Shown here: positions 26,335 to 40,200 of the stretch, one piece after another | Layout: the number at the start of each line of letters is the position of its first letter | How positions within the stretch are numbered: the stretch's first letter is position 1 | Source: Apus apus | Taxonomy: Eukaryota > Chordata > Aves > Apodiformes > Apodidae | Reading direction: 5' to 3' | Length of the DNA: 64,000 nt | Assembly: GCF_020740795.1 (NCBI RefSeq) | Contig: NC_067295.1 | Span: forward strand, 3,658,501 to 3,722,500 | The notes under the pieces: generated by a model | What the model was told of the DNA's origin: nothing | What the model saw: only the letters and a program-made list of their open reading frames with translations | The model's database searches: none | Program-made: the position numbers and the translations under genes

Positions 26335-28950
26335 CCAAGGTCAGCTGCTCAGCCCGGGGCCTGCAAAGCACAGAGCCCTTGTAGGATCAGCAGGTAAGAG
26401 GTAACTCTGCCCCACAGGCACTGAAATGATACAGCATCTGAACTTCTGAGATTTCAAGGAGGGCAGGTATCACTTTGCTTTAGTTTTTCTTTATCCTTGC
26501 TTAGTACCCCAACATTTTTTACATATTTTTGGTTTACTATGACCAGTTGAAAGCTAGGAGCATCTTACTTTGGGGTTTTCCACTCTGAGTTTATTTCCCC
26601 AGCAGAGCCAGCTGTACTTGCCCAGTTTCTGGGGGTGAATTTGTGCCTATACTGAAGCTATTTTCCAGCATAGCTGCTCTGCTCAGTTCACCTTTTCTCA
26701 TCCCTTGCAGGTGTTACAACAACCTGGAGCATTAACTTCTGCTGTGGGTAGAGAGTACAGTTTAAAAAGCTCAAAATTGGAAACACAGTGTGTTAATGCT
26801 GCTAAATTACCATGAAAATTGCCATATTGCAGAGGCTCATTAGAAGTGGTTGTAGGTGTGTTACATAAACCTGGGTCTCCACGCAATTGTTGGTGGAGGA
26901 GAGGGCTCCTCGTGTGAGCCTTTCATAATACAACAAAATCTGGGAGACAGCAGGGGGAGAGAGAACCACAAGAAAAATAGGGCAGATCCAGAGGAGGCTT
27001 TCTCCAGTTCCTGCCACCGAAAGCTCGAGGTAGGGATTGGTGTCTGGGGTGGGGTGATGGGCATTTGTTTATCATGTAGTGGTGGAAGAGGGAAGTTTCA
27101 AAATTAACTTCAGCAATTGTTCCTCCTCTCAGTCTCACAATGCATCATTAGCAGGTACCTCTGCAAATAAGATACCTTCTTGATGTTGCTGCAACCTCTT
27201 GAGTGACCTTCCAGAGTTATCTTTTTAAAAACTGGGGGTGCTTGTCTTGAAATCTAAATCTGTTCTTCTCTGAAGGTCTCTGTTGTTTCCACTAGTTACT
27301 TGCCCTTCTAGATTTCATCAGTAGAGTTCCAGCTGGTGGAAGCAGCATCCCGTTTTGTGCAAGGGTGTGTGTGGGATTAGATGGATAACCTCTTAGATCT
27401 CTCTTAGATCTCCTCTGCTGAATGAGATAAGACTATCTGCACTGGGGGGAGATGCAGGAGGGTCAGCTGCTGAGGGCTTTGAACTAGTCTGCTAGTATTT
27501 CATTATTTACATTGGCTGGGAAGGCATTTAGCTAATACCTGTAATCAGTCCAGCAGATCTAGAAGCTGTGGTTGACTACAGATGTGTTTCTGGGAGCATG
27601 TACTGAGTTTCTCTGAATTTTCTGTCCTAGGAAGGAGGAATATGACTTCAGTCATGGTTTAGACATCTTCAGTGTGAGGTCACAGGTTATATTTAACTTG
27701 CCTTTATAAAGTGGCAGTGGTGGTTTCCTCTACCTGCCTTGCAGGCCAACTCAGATTGGTGGGTGACCACCTCTGGGTAGGTCATGAAGCCAATCCACCC
27801 TGCCTGTATCCAAACTTCCTGCTCTGCTGACATGGAGAGGTGCTATGTGCCACACCAGTCTGCTCAGGATAGGGGACTAGCTTCTGAAAAGAGTTGTATT
27901 AGGAGGGAAAGTTTTATCCTTAGGAGAAACACTTGTTGCTTATTTTTGGGGAAAGGATCCTGGTGCGATGGATGTGTGATGCAAATGCTCCAGTGCCCTT
28001 TTACACAGCCAACCTACTGCCTCCAACTCCTGATACGTTCCTGACACCTCTGGAGCTTCAGAGGAAGTAGCTTTGAAACAAAAATACTTCTTTCAAAACA
28101 TCCCACATCATGAAAAAGAACTTTCAAGTTTTGTGTAACTTGAAATCACTGAAGAGCTGTTTCTCTTGCTCTGGTACATGAACATGAGATCAGCAAGCAG
28201 TTGTGTGTGCTACCATGGTTTCCACCTCTGACCAACTGTAGGGTGATACTGGTGAGCAGCACTTCTCATATGAAGCTGCAGATATTTTTGCTCTATAGGT
28301 CTCTAATCACGTCACCTAGACCAGCAGCTGATCTGACCTTTTAAAGTCAAGCTCTGGGGAGGGGAAAAGCTTGCTTTGGTTCAGTGTGTGTGTTTCAGGA
28401 ACTTCTGAATACAGACATGAGACAGTCTTACTGACTTAGGCAAGCGTGGGGTGTGGGGAGTTACCAGATGTTTCTGGTTCTTGGATTCTAACACAGATGA
28501 CCCAAAACTCCCTGGGAAATGGCCTGCTGGGGGGTTTCTGGAAGCCAAAAGTCATTGTGTATCTCCAGGGTCTTAAAGATGGGGAGGGAGTACAACATGC
28601 TCAATTTAACAAGAACGTGCAAAGCAGGAGGCATTGGTTAGGGTCTTCATTTTTTGTAATGGGGTTTAATTTATGGCCATAGAAGCTTAAACCAAGCTTC
28701 CTGATGGGTGCTGGTATAAAGGCAGATTTATCTATCCAGCTTTTAACTCTCCCTCACTTGTGAGTCTCTGTGTCTACACCCTGGCACGTTCTTACAGCCC
28801 AGCCCAAGGCTTGTGCTTTACCTTCATTTCTCCCTGCAACCTCACCCCTCCCAGAATAAATCATGGTCGTGCTACGGAGAGAAGAGTTCAGGGTTGTTGG
28901 TTTGGGTTTCTTTTGCTGAGTTTCTTGTAGCTGTTGGTCTCTTCCTCCCT

Positions 28951-29060
28951 CGCATCCCCGGACCCGCCGCTGCGCTGTGGCCGGTGGCCACTGAGTGGCA
29001 GCGCTGGCCGGGGAACAGCCTTGCTCGGGCACCGGAGCCCCAAACCCACCCAGCACCCGT
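28951..29060. promoter_or_regulatory. Short CpG-rich patch in RNF216 intron
   Basis: Eleven CpGs occur in about 110 bases in a CpG-poor intron. Several frames are open across it, including 28754-29320 on the minus strand with 188 codons, but none resembles a known protein. It may be a regulatory element or just a GC-rich patch. Confidence 0.3.
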
Positions 29061-29334
29061 GTCCCCTCACCCATCCCAGGCACAGTGTTTGTATCTCCAC
29101 GCTTATCATGGATGATGTGCATTTGGGGTCGGTACCTGCAGCCCATCTTGCCAGTTACACATGGTGATGCTGGCAGGTCCAGGACTGGAGAGCTGGAAGG
29201 AGCATTCCCTGTGTGGGTCAGCTGGGTACCTGCAGAGCTGGAGTCCCACTTCCCTGTGCTGGGCTTTTCTACATCTCTGAAGAGGCATCTCTCGCCAAAA
29301 TAGATTGTCTTGGGCTGCATTATAGCCTCTTTAT

Positions 29335-29450
29335 CTTAGCATCTGGACATGTTCCGACGTGATCTTCCCTAGGTGTTCCTGATGCAGCAAAGGGGTTGGA
29401 CTGGATGATCTTCAGAGGTCCCTTCCAAACCCTGTGATTCTATGATTATT
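29335..29450 (+). mobile_element. CR1 LINE fragment, 3' terminus
   Basis: It contains catctggacatgttccga, then aggggttggactggatgatc, aggtcccttccaaaccctgt and the terminal gattctatgatta. This is the CR1 3' end in + orientation, about 115 bp long. Confidence 0.9.
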
Positions 29451-32400
29451 GTATAGGAAATCCCAGAAACAGCCCCAAAGGAGTTTGCTTATGAGAGCTT
29501 ACCCATCCATAAAGGTTGTATTCATTTAGCTGCTTCTGCATCCATTTTCAGTCAAGATTTGTGCAGCTTTATGGACAGTGGGGACTTTGGGGGCTGGGGG
29601 GAAACTGTGTGGTTCTTTGTTTTCCCATTAACTTGTCTGGTTGGGAATTGCAGCCCTTTAATTAAACCGGTGCAGTATGGACTGGCCCTGAGGTGCTGTT
29701 CTAAGATGATTGCAGTCACATCTGCTTTGGGGTAAAACTTGGCCTGGTTGAGGTTAGCCTGCACTATTGTGTGTCTAAAAGCAGAAAGAAGCAGAGAATC
29801 AATCACTGGGGCTCTGTCCCAGCGAGCATGGAAGGGATACATGGTGTGTTTTACCTCCCTCTGACTCCTAGCAGGGAGCTCAGCAGTCCCCAAGTGTGGC
29901 CTGGGCAGAGATCCTGGAGGAAGGAGACCCCAGATTGTGCAGCTTTGCCCTTCCTGGGGGACACGGGGAGTCGCACGGCGCAGCGGCAGAAGGATTTAAT
30001 TAACCAGCATATGGAGAGCTAAGGCAAGAGCTGAGATCTGCTCAGAGCCACCACTGAGAGCTGGAGGGTGGTGATGACAGCCCAGTCCACTGCCTGGTGG
30101 TGTTTTAAGTTGTGCTTCCCCTCCTCCCTTTGCATTTTGCTCCATCAGTAAATGGCTTCGTGTAAACTCCTCCAGAAGAAGCGGGCATGCAGGAATGTGG
30201 TGGGCAGTCGGTCTGTGATCTGGGTGTATCATCTGATGTTTTTGTCCATGTGGCATTTGTTTGGGTGGAAATCAGGAAAACCAGTGCCTCTACATTGCTG
30301 GCAGTGTGTCCTATCAGCCTGCTGTAGCCAGAAGGACACAGACTGGCAAGAAGAAGCTGATTATTTGGGGTTTTCCCTCCTCCCAATATGTGGGCTGGAC
30401 CTTCAGGAGTTGTTTTTAGTAGACAGTGGAATGAAAAAAAACTTTTAGGCTGTGTTTTAAAAACTGTAGCATCCAGCGTAAGAACCAGGAGAAATGCTGA
30501 GGAAGGTGGTAAGTTGCCATGAAATGCTCCCTTCTACCTTCATTAGGTGCTGGGACAATTAACAAAGCACTATCTTGGGTTGTGATGCCTGTGCTAAAAG
30601 CACGGGCTGGCCCTGAGCACAGAAAGCTGCCTATCTGCACGGCTGACCCTGGGAACAAGGGATCTTCCTGAACCCAAACATGTTTGTGTTAATCCTGGCT
30701 GCTTCCTGGCAGGCAGAGAGAGGAAACGGAGCCACTACCTCTGACAGATGTACAGCGAGGAGATTACAGTGTGTGATTAAACACCCTCTCCATCACATCC
30801 TCCTCCCTGCCGTCCGAGCCCGGAGCATTAATGGACTGTCCCAGGCTGCCTGCCAAGCTCGGGCAGATGTAACAGGCAGCAGATACTTAATCTGCATCCC
30901 TGCCTGATTTGGAGTCCTCTGTTAATGCCAAGGCTTCTGCAAACACCCTCCTCCCCGAAAGCACGAGCTGTGTTTAGCTGTACCTGTCTGGCTGACTGGG
31001 GAAAGGCAGGGGAAACACAAGGAGTTCACACCGTCCACAAATCATTAATTTAACTGAAAAGCTGTTAAAACTAAAACATAGCATGCTATCCTACAGGCCT
31101 ATGCGAGTGGGCCGGGGTTTGCTAGTGGACAAAGTGCTGGAGGAGGACTTGGGCAGGGTCTTGGTTTTGGTGGACTGTTGGGTTTGGAGTAGAAATTTTT
31201 GGGCCTGAAAAGGACTTGTTCCCTCTTCGTGTGGGTTTAGGTGCTGATTATATTGTGGGAGCTAGTCTTGGTGCCAAGTGCTGCCCTTACAAGAGAAATA
31301 ATCTAGGCTGGTTGCAAAAAAAACCGAACAGGTATCCTACTGTGTGTTTAGGTTAATTAATATGGTAATGGCAGAGTATGTTTCTTTATCAAACAAAAAG
31401 CTGTTCCTAAAATAAAATAACTCCCTGTGGAAATTTCAGAGATCAGAATTGTCAACAAGTGAGATGTGCAAAACCCTCAGCACCGAGTGAATTGAGTTGA
31501 AATAAGAGTAAGGATTTGAAAAAATCATTGCTCTTTTTTTGGGTGAGAGCTGTGACCTCAGTTATGGCTCTGGAGCCTTTGAACCATGAGCTTTGTCCCT
31601 GCTTTTGTGCAAAGGGGTCTGACAGGGGCTCTTGTAGCTGCCAACAATGCCATTGTCTTGAGTAGAATAAGGGGAGAAGTTGCCTTGGGTTCTGCTCATG
31701 GCACGTGTTGTCCATTTGTCCCCTGCATCTGCTTTGGAGAGGATGTGGCTTGGTCAGAAGCAGTGAGAGGTGACGCTTGGAGTTAGGAAGCTGTGGGGAT
31801 GTCTCCTTCATGGGGTGCATTGGAACAGGCAGGCAGAGCTGCCTGTGGCTCCCTGTAGCTTGCAACTCCCTGCGGCTTGGGAAGGATCCCAGGAATGTGC
31901 ACAGCTGTGATGGCACTGGCTGTGCAGCAGCCAGGGGAATGCAGAGAACAGGATACCTCCTATCTCATGCCATCCCAATGCCTTTGGGAATCTGCATTGC
32001 TGTGCTTCTCCCCTTCCTCCTCACCAGCACAGGAATCCCTTGTCCTGGGTGTAGGAGACAACTGTTTGGCAAATACCATCAGCTCTCTCAAGGGAGAGTG
32101 TTGTTTTTCAGTAGCTGCAGCATGCAGAGCAAAGACGGTGGCATAACAAAAGGCAAAGGGATTGACTTGGTAGGAAAGTATAAGTGGCACCATCTGCTTC
32201 AGAAGGGCAGCCTTTCTAATTCAGCAGCGAAGGGGGTTCCTGGAGTTAAGTAATTGGGAATGGTAGGCTCCTGGCTGGAAAGTGTGCCAACCCTTCTGGC
32301 AAAAAGCTGTTAAATCTTGCTGGCGTGTGAAAGTGGTTCTGTGTGGCTGGGCTCCAAAGTCTGTTTTTAACCCTTGATGTATGTTAAAAAAAAAAAGCCT

Positions 32401-34108
32401 ACAGCACTTTTGATCTTGGCATGTGGCTGGGTGTCAAGAATAAAAGGGAAAAGTGGGTCCTCATTGAGGTGCTTGAATGGCTCTGATTGTCCTATGTCAG
32501 TAACAGCCAGACCTGGCCTGGCAGCAAATGCACACAAAATGGTGCTTTAGCAGGAAAACACAGGATGTAATGAATGATTTGTGATGATCAATAGAACTCC
32601 AAGGCATTTATTGCCCCTTAAAACCATTGACTGTCTGCCAAAGAGTGCATTTGCAAGGTGAGTGATCACAAAATCCTCCGGAGAGCTTTTGGGGCACAGT
32701 CACGCTCTTGGCTCTCCTCATGCTACAGCCCTTACCTTGCACTCTGCAAACATGTCCAGCTCACCAGCCAGGATGAGGAGCCTTTAATTCTCCAGATGAA
32801 AGCATGAGCTGTTGCACATCTCCCAGCAAGCACAACTACAAACAAGTCAACATTTTGCACCCTCTCCTAGGGGTGGCTTCCTTGGAAGCTTTGGTCTTCA
32901 TCCTGTTTGTCTGATTTGCGATCAAAAGAGCGTTGCTGCCTACGTGTGTCTTCAAGCAGTTACTTCTATCATATCTCATATCAATGTCCAATTTCCTCCT
33001 TAAAATAAAATGAAGGTAATGCAATCAGAAAAAAAAAATATCTCTTTGCAGTCATTGTCTTTCCCTAATAGTGGGACCAGAGCTGGGCAAAGCCCTTTTG
33101 GGGCTTTGTTTGGTGTGGAGGGGAAGAGGATGCTTTGCAGCAGCCATACGGGTTTTCCTGCCAGGGGGAGAAAGTTGGATTTAAAAGCCTGATCCCCAGC
33201 CATCCTGAAGATGAAACAGTTGGATTGTGAAATGTGTACTTTTTCCAAGTTTGATTTGGATGTTTTTTAATCTTCCTTAAATTAAAGGAAAAATGTCTTG
33301 TTTGACCCAAAACAAAATTATGTTTTCCTTGGCTAGTCAACTGAAAAAAATCAACTGTATTCCCCATGTTGGTCCAAGTTCCCTTGCCAGTAGTGCCTCC
33401 ACAGCTCTCTTGCTCCAGCAGCTCTACCAGTCCCATCTTAGAGCCTCTTTGCTACTAAGTTTACAAGAACAGGAGACTTCAGTCACTTGCTCTAAGTTTA
33501 GTTTAGCTTTTCTGGTTAAATTCATAAATATATTTTGATGTTCCACCTCTGCTTTATGGGTATTTGTCCACTTCCTGCCCTTTTCATCTGTTTACTCACA
33601 TAAACTGCTTTAACTTTATTTTGTGAGGTTTTACAAAGCATAATATAGATCTGCTGGTATGTGTGGTGAAGCAGTTTGTAACACAGCTGCAAGGTTTCCA
33701 TCACCTGTTGAACTAAAAGCCCTTTGTATGGAGGTGAAGGGCTTTGGTCAGGAAACAGGTGAACCTGATGTCCTTTAGCACCATGTTTTCACCTCTGTAG
33801 TCTTCTCAGGGAAGTAACCAGAGAACTTGGCAGCTGTTCCTTGAGTTTTGGGTGAACTAGGATTTACAGGCTCATTTTGTATGTGGGTTCTTGTGCCTTG
33901 GAGAAACCCTTGGCTCACATAATTGGTTGGTTTATTCTGGTCTCTAGTGGAGGACAGACCTGAAGATCTCTGTACCATACTGCCAGCCCCATCTTCAACT
34001 GAGAACCTGCAGCATGGTTGGGGGAAGAAATGTGAAATTTTCCCGTTCCTGATGCTGTTTGTGGTGTGCTGGGTCTTCTTTTCCTTTAATTTTTGTCATC
34101 CTCCTCAG

Positions 34109-34206
34109 GAAACATGTCGGAAGTGCCAGGGGCTGTGGAAGGAGCACATGAACCTCACCTGTGAGCAGCTGGCTGAGAAGGATGACATCAAATACAGGAC
34201 ATCCAT
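34109..34206 (+). CDS. RNF216: RNF216 exon: end of IBR domain
   Basis: This exon is 98 nt. It follows a pyrimidine-rich acceptor ending ctcctcag and stops at the consensus donor gtaagt. It encodes [13 protein letters not shown] and then [17 protein letters not shown], the last zinc ligands of the IBR and the linker to RING2. It starts in phase 0 and leaves two bases (AT), which the next exon completes to Ile. Confidence 0.95.
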
Positions 34207-37200
34207 GTAAGTGAACTCCACAACCAGGCAAAAACTGGGGGGTGGATGAACTTGGAAAGGTAACACTAGTCTGTTGTGGAGGGGTGAGAACCCCCCTGTT
34301 CTTGTGACTGTAACAGAGGCCCTAAAGTTCTGCTGGGTGTTGCTGCCTTCCATCAGGGAGGTCCTAGAGATGTCAAAGCTAAGGGGTCAGAAGGCTCGCA
34401 GGATGGGATTTCTTTCTGTGAAAGATACTTGGCAGTGGATCCAGTTGGTAATTTGAGAACGTGGGAGAGTTGTCACCAGACCAGCCTGTTCCTCTGGCTA
34501 GCCCAGTGTCTAGCAGGCTGGCACCTGGTCCTTCTCAGAGGTGAGAATCCCCCATGAGCCTTGCTTGGGGGGGTGGGGGAAGGGAGGTGTTGCACAAAGA
34601 AGTGCATTGACTCACAGTAAGTCATGATTACCCTTTGCAAATCTGGGGATGATGTGCAGTTTGCTCAGCTATTCCTTGCTGGCTTCGTGGGAGGGGGTGT
34701 GTTTTCTTACAGAGGCTTGTCCCTGTTTCTGGCTGGTTTGCAGGAATCCTTACAGAATGGAGTCACATTTTTAAGTACTCAGGTGTAAATCTTGAGTGTT
34801 TCTTGAAGGTCTTTGTAAGTTTTATTTCTGTCCTCACTACAGTAAATGACAAAACCTCTAGGAAATAAGGGAAGGTTCATCCATGGAGCTGCATGTCTTC
34901 TGCAGTCAAATGGGACTCGCCCATATTGCCCAATCTTTTCCTCTCTGATTTAGAGTCTATCTGGCCTGAGGAGAGGCTGGAAATCACCACTGGGAGGCTG
35001 AATGACTGTTGCTTGCTCATCCTGCAATCCCTAATTCAGAAAAAAAAAACTTCACAGATTTGATAGGACCTTTTTTTCTCTGCCACTCCTTTCCCTGTAG
35101 GAAAGAGGGGTGAGAAGGCAGAGGAATCAGTCCCTAATAAGGAAAAAAAAAATCGGTTTCAAAACCTTTAGCAGGGCTGTTGCTGTGGATAGATGAGTCT
35201 TGCTGCCTGATACAATAAAAGCTTCCTTTTGAAGCCCTGCATAAGGAAAGGGAAGCACAGCTGGAGTTCAGACCAAACTTCCTGCCTTGCTTAAAGTTTC
35301 CAAAAAAAAATCTGCATCAGCAGCATCCTGTTGAGTAGCGGAGGGAAGAGCAGCTGCAGCTCAGAGGAAAGTCAGCCACAAGCTTGCTTGATTTTTTTTT
35401 TTTTCCTTTCCCCTGTCTATTCTTAGCATATCTCCAAATGCCTGGTTGCAGGTTGTGCCAGGTATAACTGCCTGGGAGCTTTGGGTAACTCCTATGCAGC
35501 TGAAGTTGCCCCCTCACCATTCCCTGCCCCTCTGGATGTGCTGACAGAGTGGTTTGTGGGGCTGTGCTGTAGCCTGGTCTGCTGCTGTCATCCTCAGAAA
35601 TACCTCCCTGTTATCTCCCAAACATATGTTGGCTTTGCAGGTCCACTGAAGTAGTTGGGTGGAGTTGCCTGGCTGAGGAAGATCATTCCCTGCTGTCAGG
35701 TCAGCTCAGCCAGAGAACTGTGCTTCCCTCCATGAAAACACAGTTTCTTTACTCCTCTGTCATCAGATTTCACTTCTAGGTTGTGAATTAAACTGTAATG
35801 TGATCTCCAGTGGTCAGAAAATTGGCCCTTAGGATGACAACTTATATTCTTAAGTCTTTTCATTAAATGACCAAGTCTCTCCTCCATTTCTGTGCCAAAA
35901 TACTATTGCCACGAGCTGAGCCTTTGCTCTGGAAAGTGTGTCACTGCCAGGATGTCTCTCAGGGACAGGGACTGTGCTTTGTCCTGAATTTGTGCTCTGT
36001 TAGAGTAAAACATGTCACTTGAACCTAAAGCAATAACCTCTGGAAACTGTATGTAAGGAATCTTAAGAGAAGGGGGAAAGCCCAGTCTCTGTGGGGAAAG
36101 ATGTGATTGTTTTTCAGTTACCTATTTAAATTTAACAAAACCCAAATAAATCTGGACTGTAGCAGCCAGGGTTGGGAAAAAAAAACACAGGTGGTTGTGG
36201 CAACTTTGTAGCTGGAGTAACAAGCAAACATAAAACTAGCTAGCAGATGACAGCCCAGGGTTTACTTTTCCTGAACCTTATCTCCCAGGGTGTATTTCTC
36301 CACAGCCAAGTCAAGCATCCACGTGCCCTTTGGCCCTTTGACTTACGACTTAAATTCCTCCCAAGCCGGAGCCTGGCACTGGTGTTTTGGCTCACATGGA
36401 AACTAGGATTGGGTCTGCAGCATGCAGCCAGTGATTGACTTTCTTTCACTTAATTTGTTCTTGAGTTGTTGTGGGTTGGCTCCAAGTGGAGCTGAGCCCA
36501 GAACTCCTTGGAACAGCGGTGGGGATGGTGTGGGAGGAAAGAGAAGGGAGAGAGGTATATGGGAAAGGGGGGGTTTAAAGCATCACCAGGGTGGCATAAG
36601 TGATTTTTACAGCAGGTTGATGGCTGCAAACATCCCTTGTCTCATTCTTCCCCCTCTTCTGACGTTGCAGAGAAGAGAAGATGACAGCTGCCCGAATTAG
36701 GAAATGCCACAAGTGTGGGACTGGCCTCATCAAGTCAGAGGGTTGCAACCGCATGTCCTGCCGCTGCGGGGCCCAGATGTGCTACCTCTGCCGGGCTGCC
36801 ATTAACGGGTATGACCACTTCTGCCAGCACCCCCGCTCTCCTGGGGCTCCCTGCCAGGACTGTGCCAAGTGCTCTCTCTGGACAGATCCCACAGTAAGTA
36901 ATAAAGGAATTCTGGGAATGATTTGCACCCTGATTTCAATTACCACCGAAATACACGCCTCCCACCAGAGGAAAATGGCTAGGTTTAGACAGCACAACTT
37001 TTTTTTTTCCCCTTTCCCAAGGCAGCTAAAAATCACACTGGAAGCCTGCATCAGCACAGAGTCACATCTGACCACAACTTGGAAAGAACTGGTGTTGCTT
37101 TAGGGAAAAGCAGCTCCTGTGAGATGAGGGCTTTGGCTGGAAGTGCTCTGAGAGCTGTTCTGGGGAGTGTGTGCTGGTAGCAGGCGTTGGGATTACTGGG

Positions 37201-40200
37201 ACTCGTTCCTGCTTTTGCAGCTGAGGTACTGTTTGGTACAGCTTTGCATCTGGAGACAAGGGGATTTGTGTCTCTCTGCTGCCCCAGTCTTCCAGCTGCT
37301 GGTTCTGCCAGTCCCTTCCCAGAAATGAATCCACCAGGAAAACCCAGAAGCTCCAGAGTTGGAGCCGTTCTCACGGCTGCTGTCAACAGCTGCAAAGGGA
37401 GAACTGAAGCATGGACTGAGCTGTAAGGGAAGCTGTAGTAACTTAATACAGCTTGTAGCTGTGACAAGCATGGGAAAACATAGTGCAGCATCTCTGTAAA
37501 TAGAGGTCTAGGATACCAGAAATCCAGGAGTGTAGGTAGGAGCAGGAGTTTAATTTCCTGACTTCAGCAAAGCGGTAGAACAATGTCAATGTGGATCTGC
37601 CTTCCCAGGGCTTGTCTGAGCTTTGTTATTCCCAACACTTCTTTGTCTCAGGCTGCTGGGGCTGAGCAGGGTCCTGTGCTTGCCTGGAGCCAAGGACAAG
37701 CCACTCTTTAAATCTCTCCCTCCTACCTGCAGGCTTGGGAATCTCCCAGCAGGGTCCCAACCAGCTTCAACTTCCTACTCCTCTGCTTACCTGCATTTAT
37801 TCCCTGCGTTATCCTATCAGTGGAGGTGTTAACCTAAACATGACACCTCCTTCTAGACACCCCTGTGGCATTTCTGACACCTGGTTCTCCACTCCCCCCC
37901 ATTTTCCACCTGGATGTGATTCAGGGTTCAGCAGCCCTGACATCCTTTGTTCCCATCAGGCTGCTGATTGTGCTGGGTGATGGCATTTGTTTAGAGCCAG
38001 AGAAAACATGAGGCCCCTCAAAAAAGCTCGTACTGTACTTTAAAATAAATAAATAAATAAGCAGCACAAAGAGGCCACTGTCACCAGCCCTTCTCCAGTT
38101 CTCTAATTAACCACTGTTGTGGCAAAGGAAAATTTCCCACCGTCAGCAAAGAGCTGGCACTGCCTGTGCTCTTTTCGATAATTTGGGGTTTTTTGGGATG
38201 ATGGAGCATGGGGATGTGTGTGCTGGGGAGTTGCAGCTGGGTGGCTGTCCGTGCTGCAGGGCAAAGGAAAATGTGAAACTCAACTGTTGGCTTCTAAGGC
38301 TGAAAGGATGGATACCCAGGTGTCGTGTCCCCCTTCGGAAGGGGCTTAGTAACACTGACCCAGTCCCACCTGGATGACCTGCCCTCTCGTGTGGGACATG
38401 TAAGCAGGAGTGAGTGGCAGGTGAGAAGAGGGGGAGTGAATTTGAATCTCGACATGGGGATATGAAAGCAAAAGGAGTGTCTTGTCCTTTGTCAGGAATG
38501 ATGCCCACCATGGGGATCACCCCATCCCAGCTCTGCTGGCTGCTGCATTGGTATCTTCTTGTGCCTTTCTCAACTCTGTTTTCTCTTCTGGCTCAATTTC
38601 TTCTATTCTGTTGAAGTCTCTAGACAGCTGGTGCTGTGCATATAGGAAGAGAATATCTGTTGTGGGCTTGCCCATGTTTGCAGCCATGTCTGCATGCAAG
38701 TACAAAGGAGGCAAGACTGGGTTGTCTCATCACCTCTGGAATTTGCAGCCCATCACTTTGGAGCTGCCACTCCTCTCCCTGGATTAGGCTCTGCAGCAAA
38801 ATGGGGAGGGCACAGACCAAAGCCTGGCTTCCAGAGAGTGGCAGCATGTTTTTGTCCTGATTTCTGCTGTAATTGTGTACAGCCTCCACTGGAACCATCT
38901 TCACAGCAGACTAGGGACATGGTCACAGTGCCATGGTCTTGTCCATTTGCTTTTCACAAATGTAGACTTCAGCTTTCTGTCAGACCTTGGATAATCCTTT
39001 GTGAAGGATCTGGTTTGGATCTAACTCCCCATTATTTACAACAAAATTCAGGTTTCTTTAAAATAAGGAACCTGTGTTCTTTTTGAAATGTTTAATGTTT
39101 TCTGAGTCTGAAATGATTCTTCTGAAAGCATAAGTAAACCTATTAATTAGCTTGGGTTAAAACCAAATGAAAGACAGTCCTCCAGGAACTGCAGCATCTG
39201 TTAGTCTTTGTCTCAAATGATCTTGAAAGAGTAAAGCAGACGCTTCAAAATTCCCCATAATAAAAGGTTAGCTGAAATCTTGTCCCTATGCTGTAATCAG
39301 ACTCGAGTCTAATTTAAGAGTATTGGTGCAATATTTGCTGGCTCAGAGACAAGCTGCAACCGGGCTGTGGTCAGCAGCTTCCAGGCAGTAATCACGGAAT
39401 CACTGCCTTTCTCCAGAGCTAATCGGTGCCCTGCACCTCTGGAGGATGTGAACGTGGGCCAGGAGCTCTTGTCTGTGAGCTGCTTGGCCAAGAGGCCTCG
39501 TGTGCCTCATCTGCAGCCTGTGCAAACCTTGGCTCAGCCCTCCAGACAGTCTCTGGCTGCAGGAGGGGCTGATGCAACATTGCCAGAGACAAAGCTGGGG
39601 CTGGAGCAGTGAGAATTGGCTCAGCAAGCAGCAGGCTTGGGGGCTGGGTTCTTCCCAATTCCTAAAGATCTGTAGCAAACCTGGGGCTGATGTGTGCATT
39701 TCAGTCAGTTTGTAGAAATCCCGTGGTGCAGTTTGACTAACACATTCTTGACTGGTTTGCTACACCAGGTTCTGCTCTCCTCTGTATTATTTTTAATTTA
39801 ATACTCATCTTTGGACTCTCAAGAATATTGCATAGTGGCTTTTTTTTTTTTTTTTGGCTTTAAAGTTTAAGATGTTTTCAGTAAACTCTTAAAACACTCC
39901 CACAGGCCCATCGTTAAAGTTCAAAGCAGAAGACTGATCATTATAAGGTGTTGGCAATTATCCCTCCTCCTGGCATTATAAACAGATGATGTTAAGCTAA
40001 GACTGTGTAAAACTTCAAATGCATGAAGGAAATGCATGAAGCGTTGCCTTTAGGATTTTGGGGAGGGGGAAGAACCCCTACATTTAGGGTGGGTTGTTTT
40101 GTGTTTTTTTTATTCAACGTGCTATAAAATGCCTTAATCACAAGCAGACAGTTGATCTGGGGTGTTTGCAGAAAGCCATCAGTGTGGAATTGCTTGCTGC

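Larger units (their letters stand above)
1..34108 (+). other. RNF216: RNF216 intron (large, no exon found)
   Basis: Neither strand shows sequence matching the expected preceding RNF216 exons, which would encode the RING1/IBR segment rich in paired cysteines. The acceptor at 34108 is real, so this stretch is read as intron. The content is AT-rich and CpG-poor apart from two CpG patches. It holds four CR1 fragments, a T-rich run at 6746-6782, a G run at 23198-23210, a perfect hairpin at 15018-15048 and several AT/TAAT-rich blocks. Many open frames of 60-160 codons exist, but none has a recognisable domain or splice support. A small exon missed by eye cannot be excluded. Confidence 0.75.

Noticed and set aside
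33950..34000. Possible exon after gtctctag close to the IBR exon
   Set aside because: There is no fitting donor and no similarity to RNF216; the true acceptor is at 34108.
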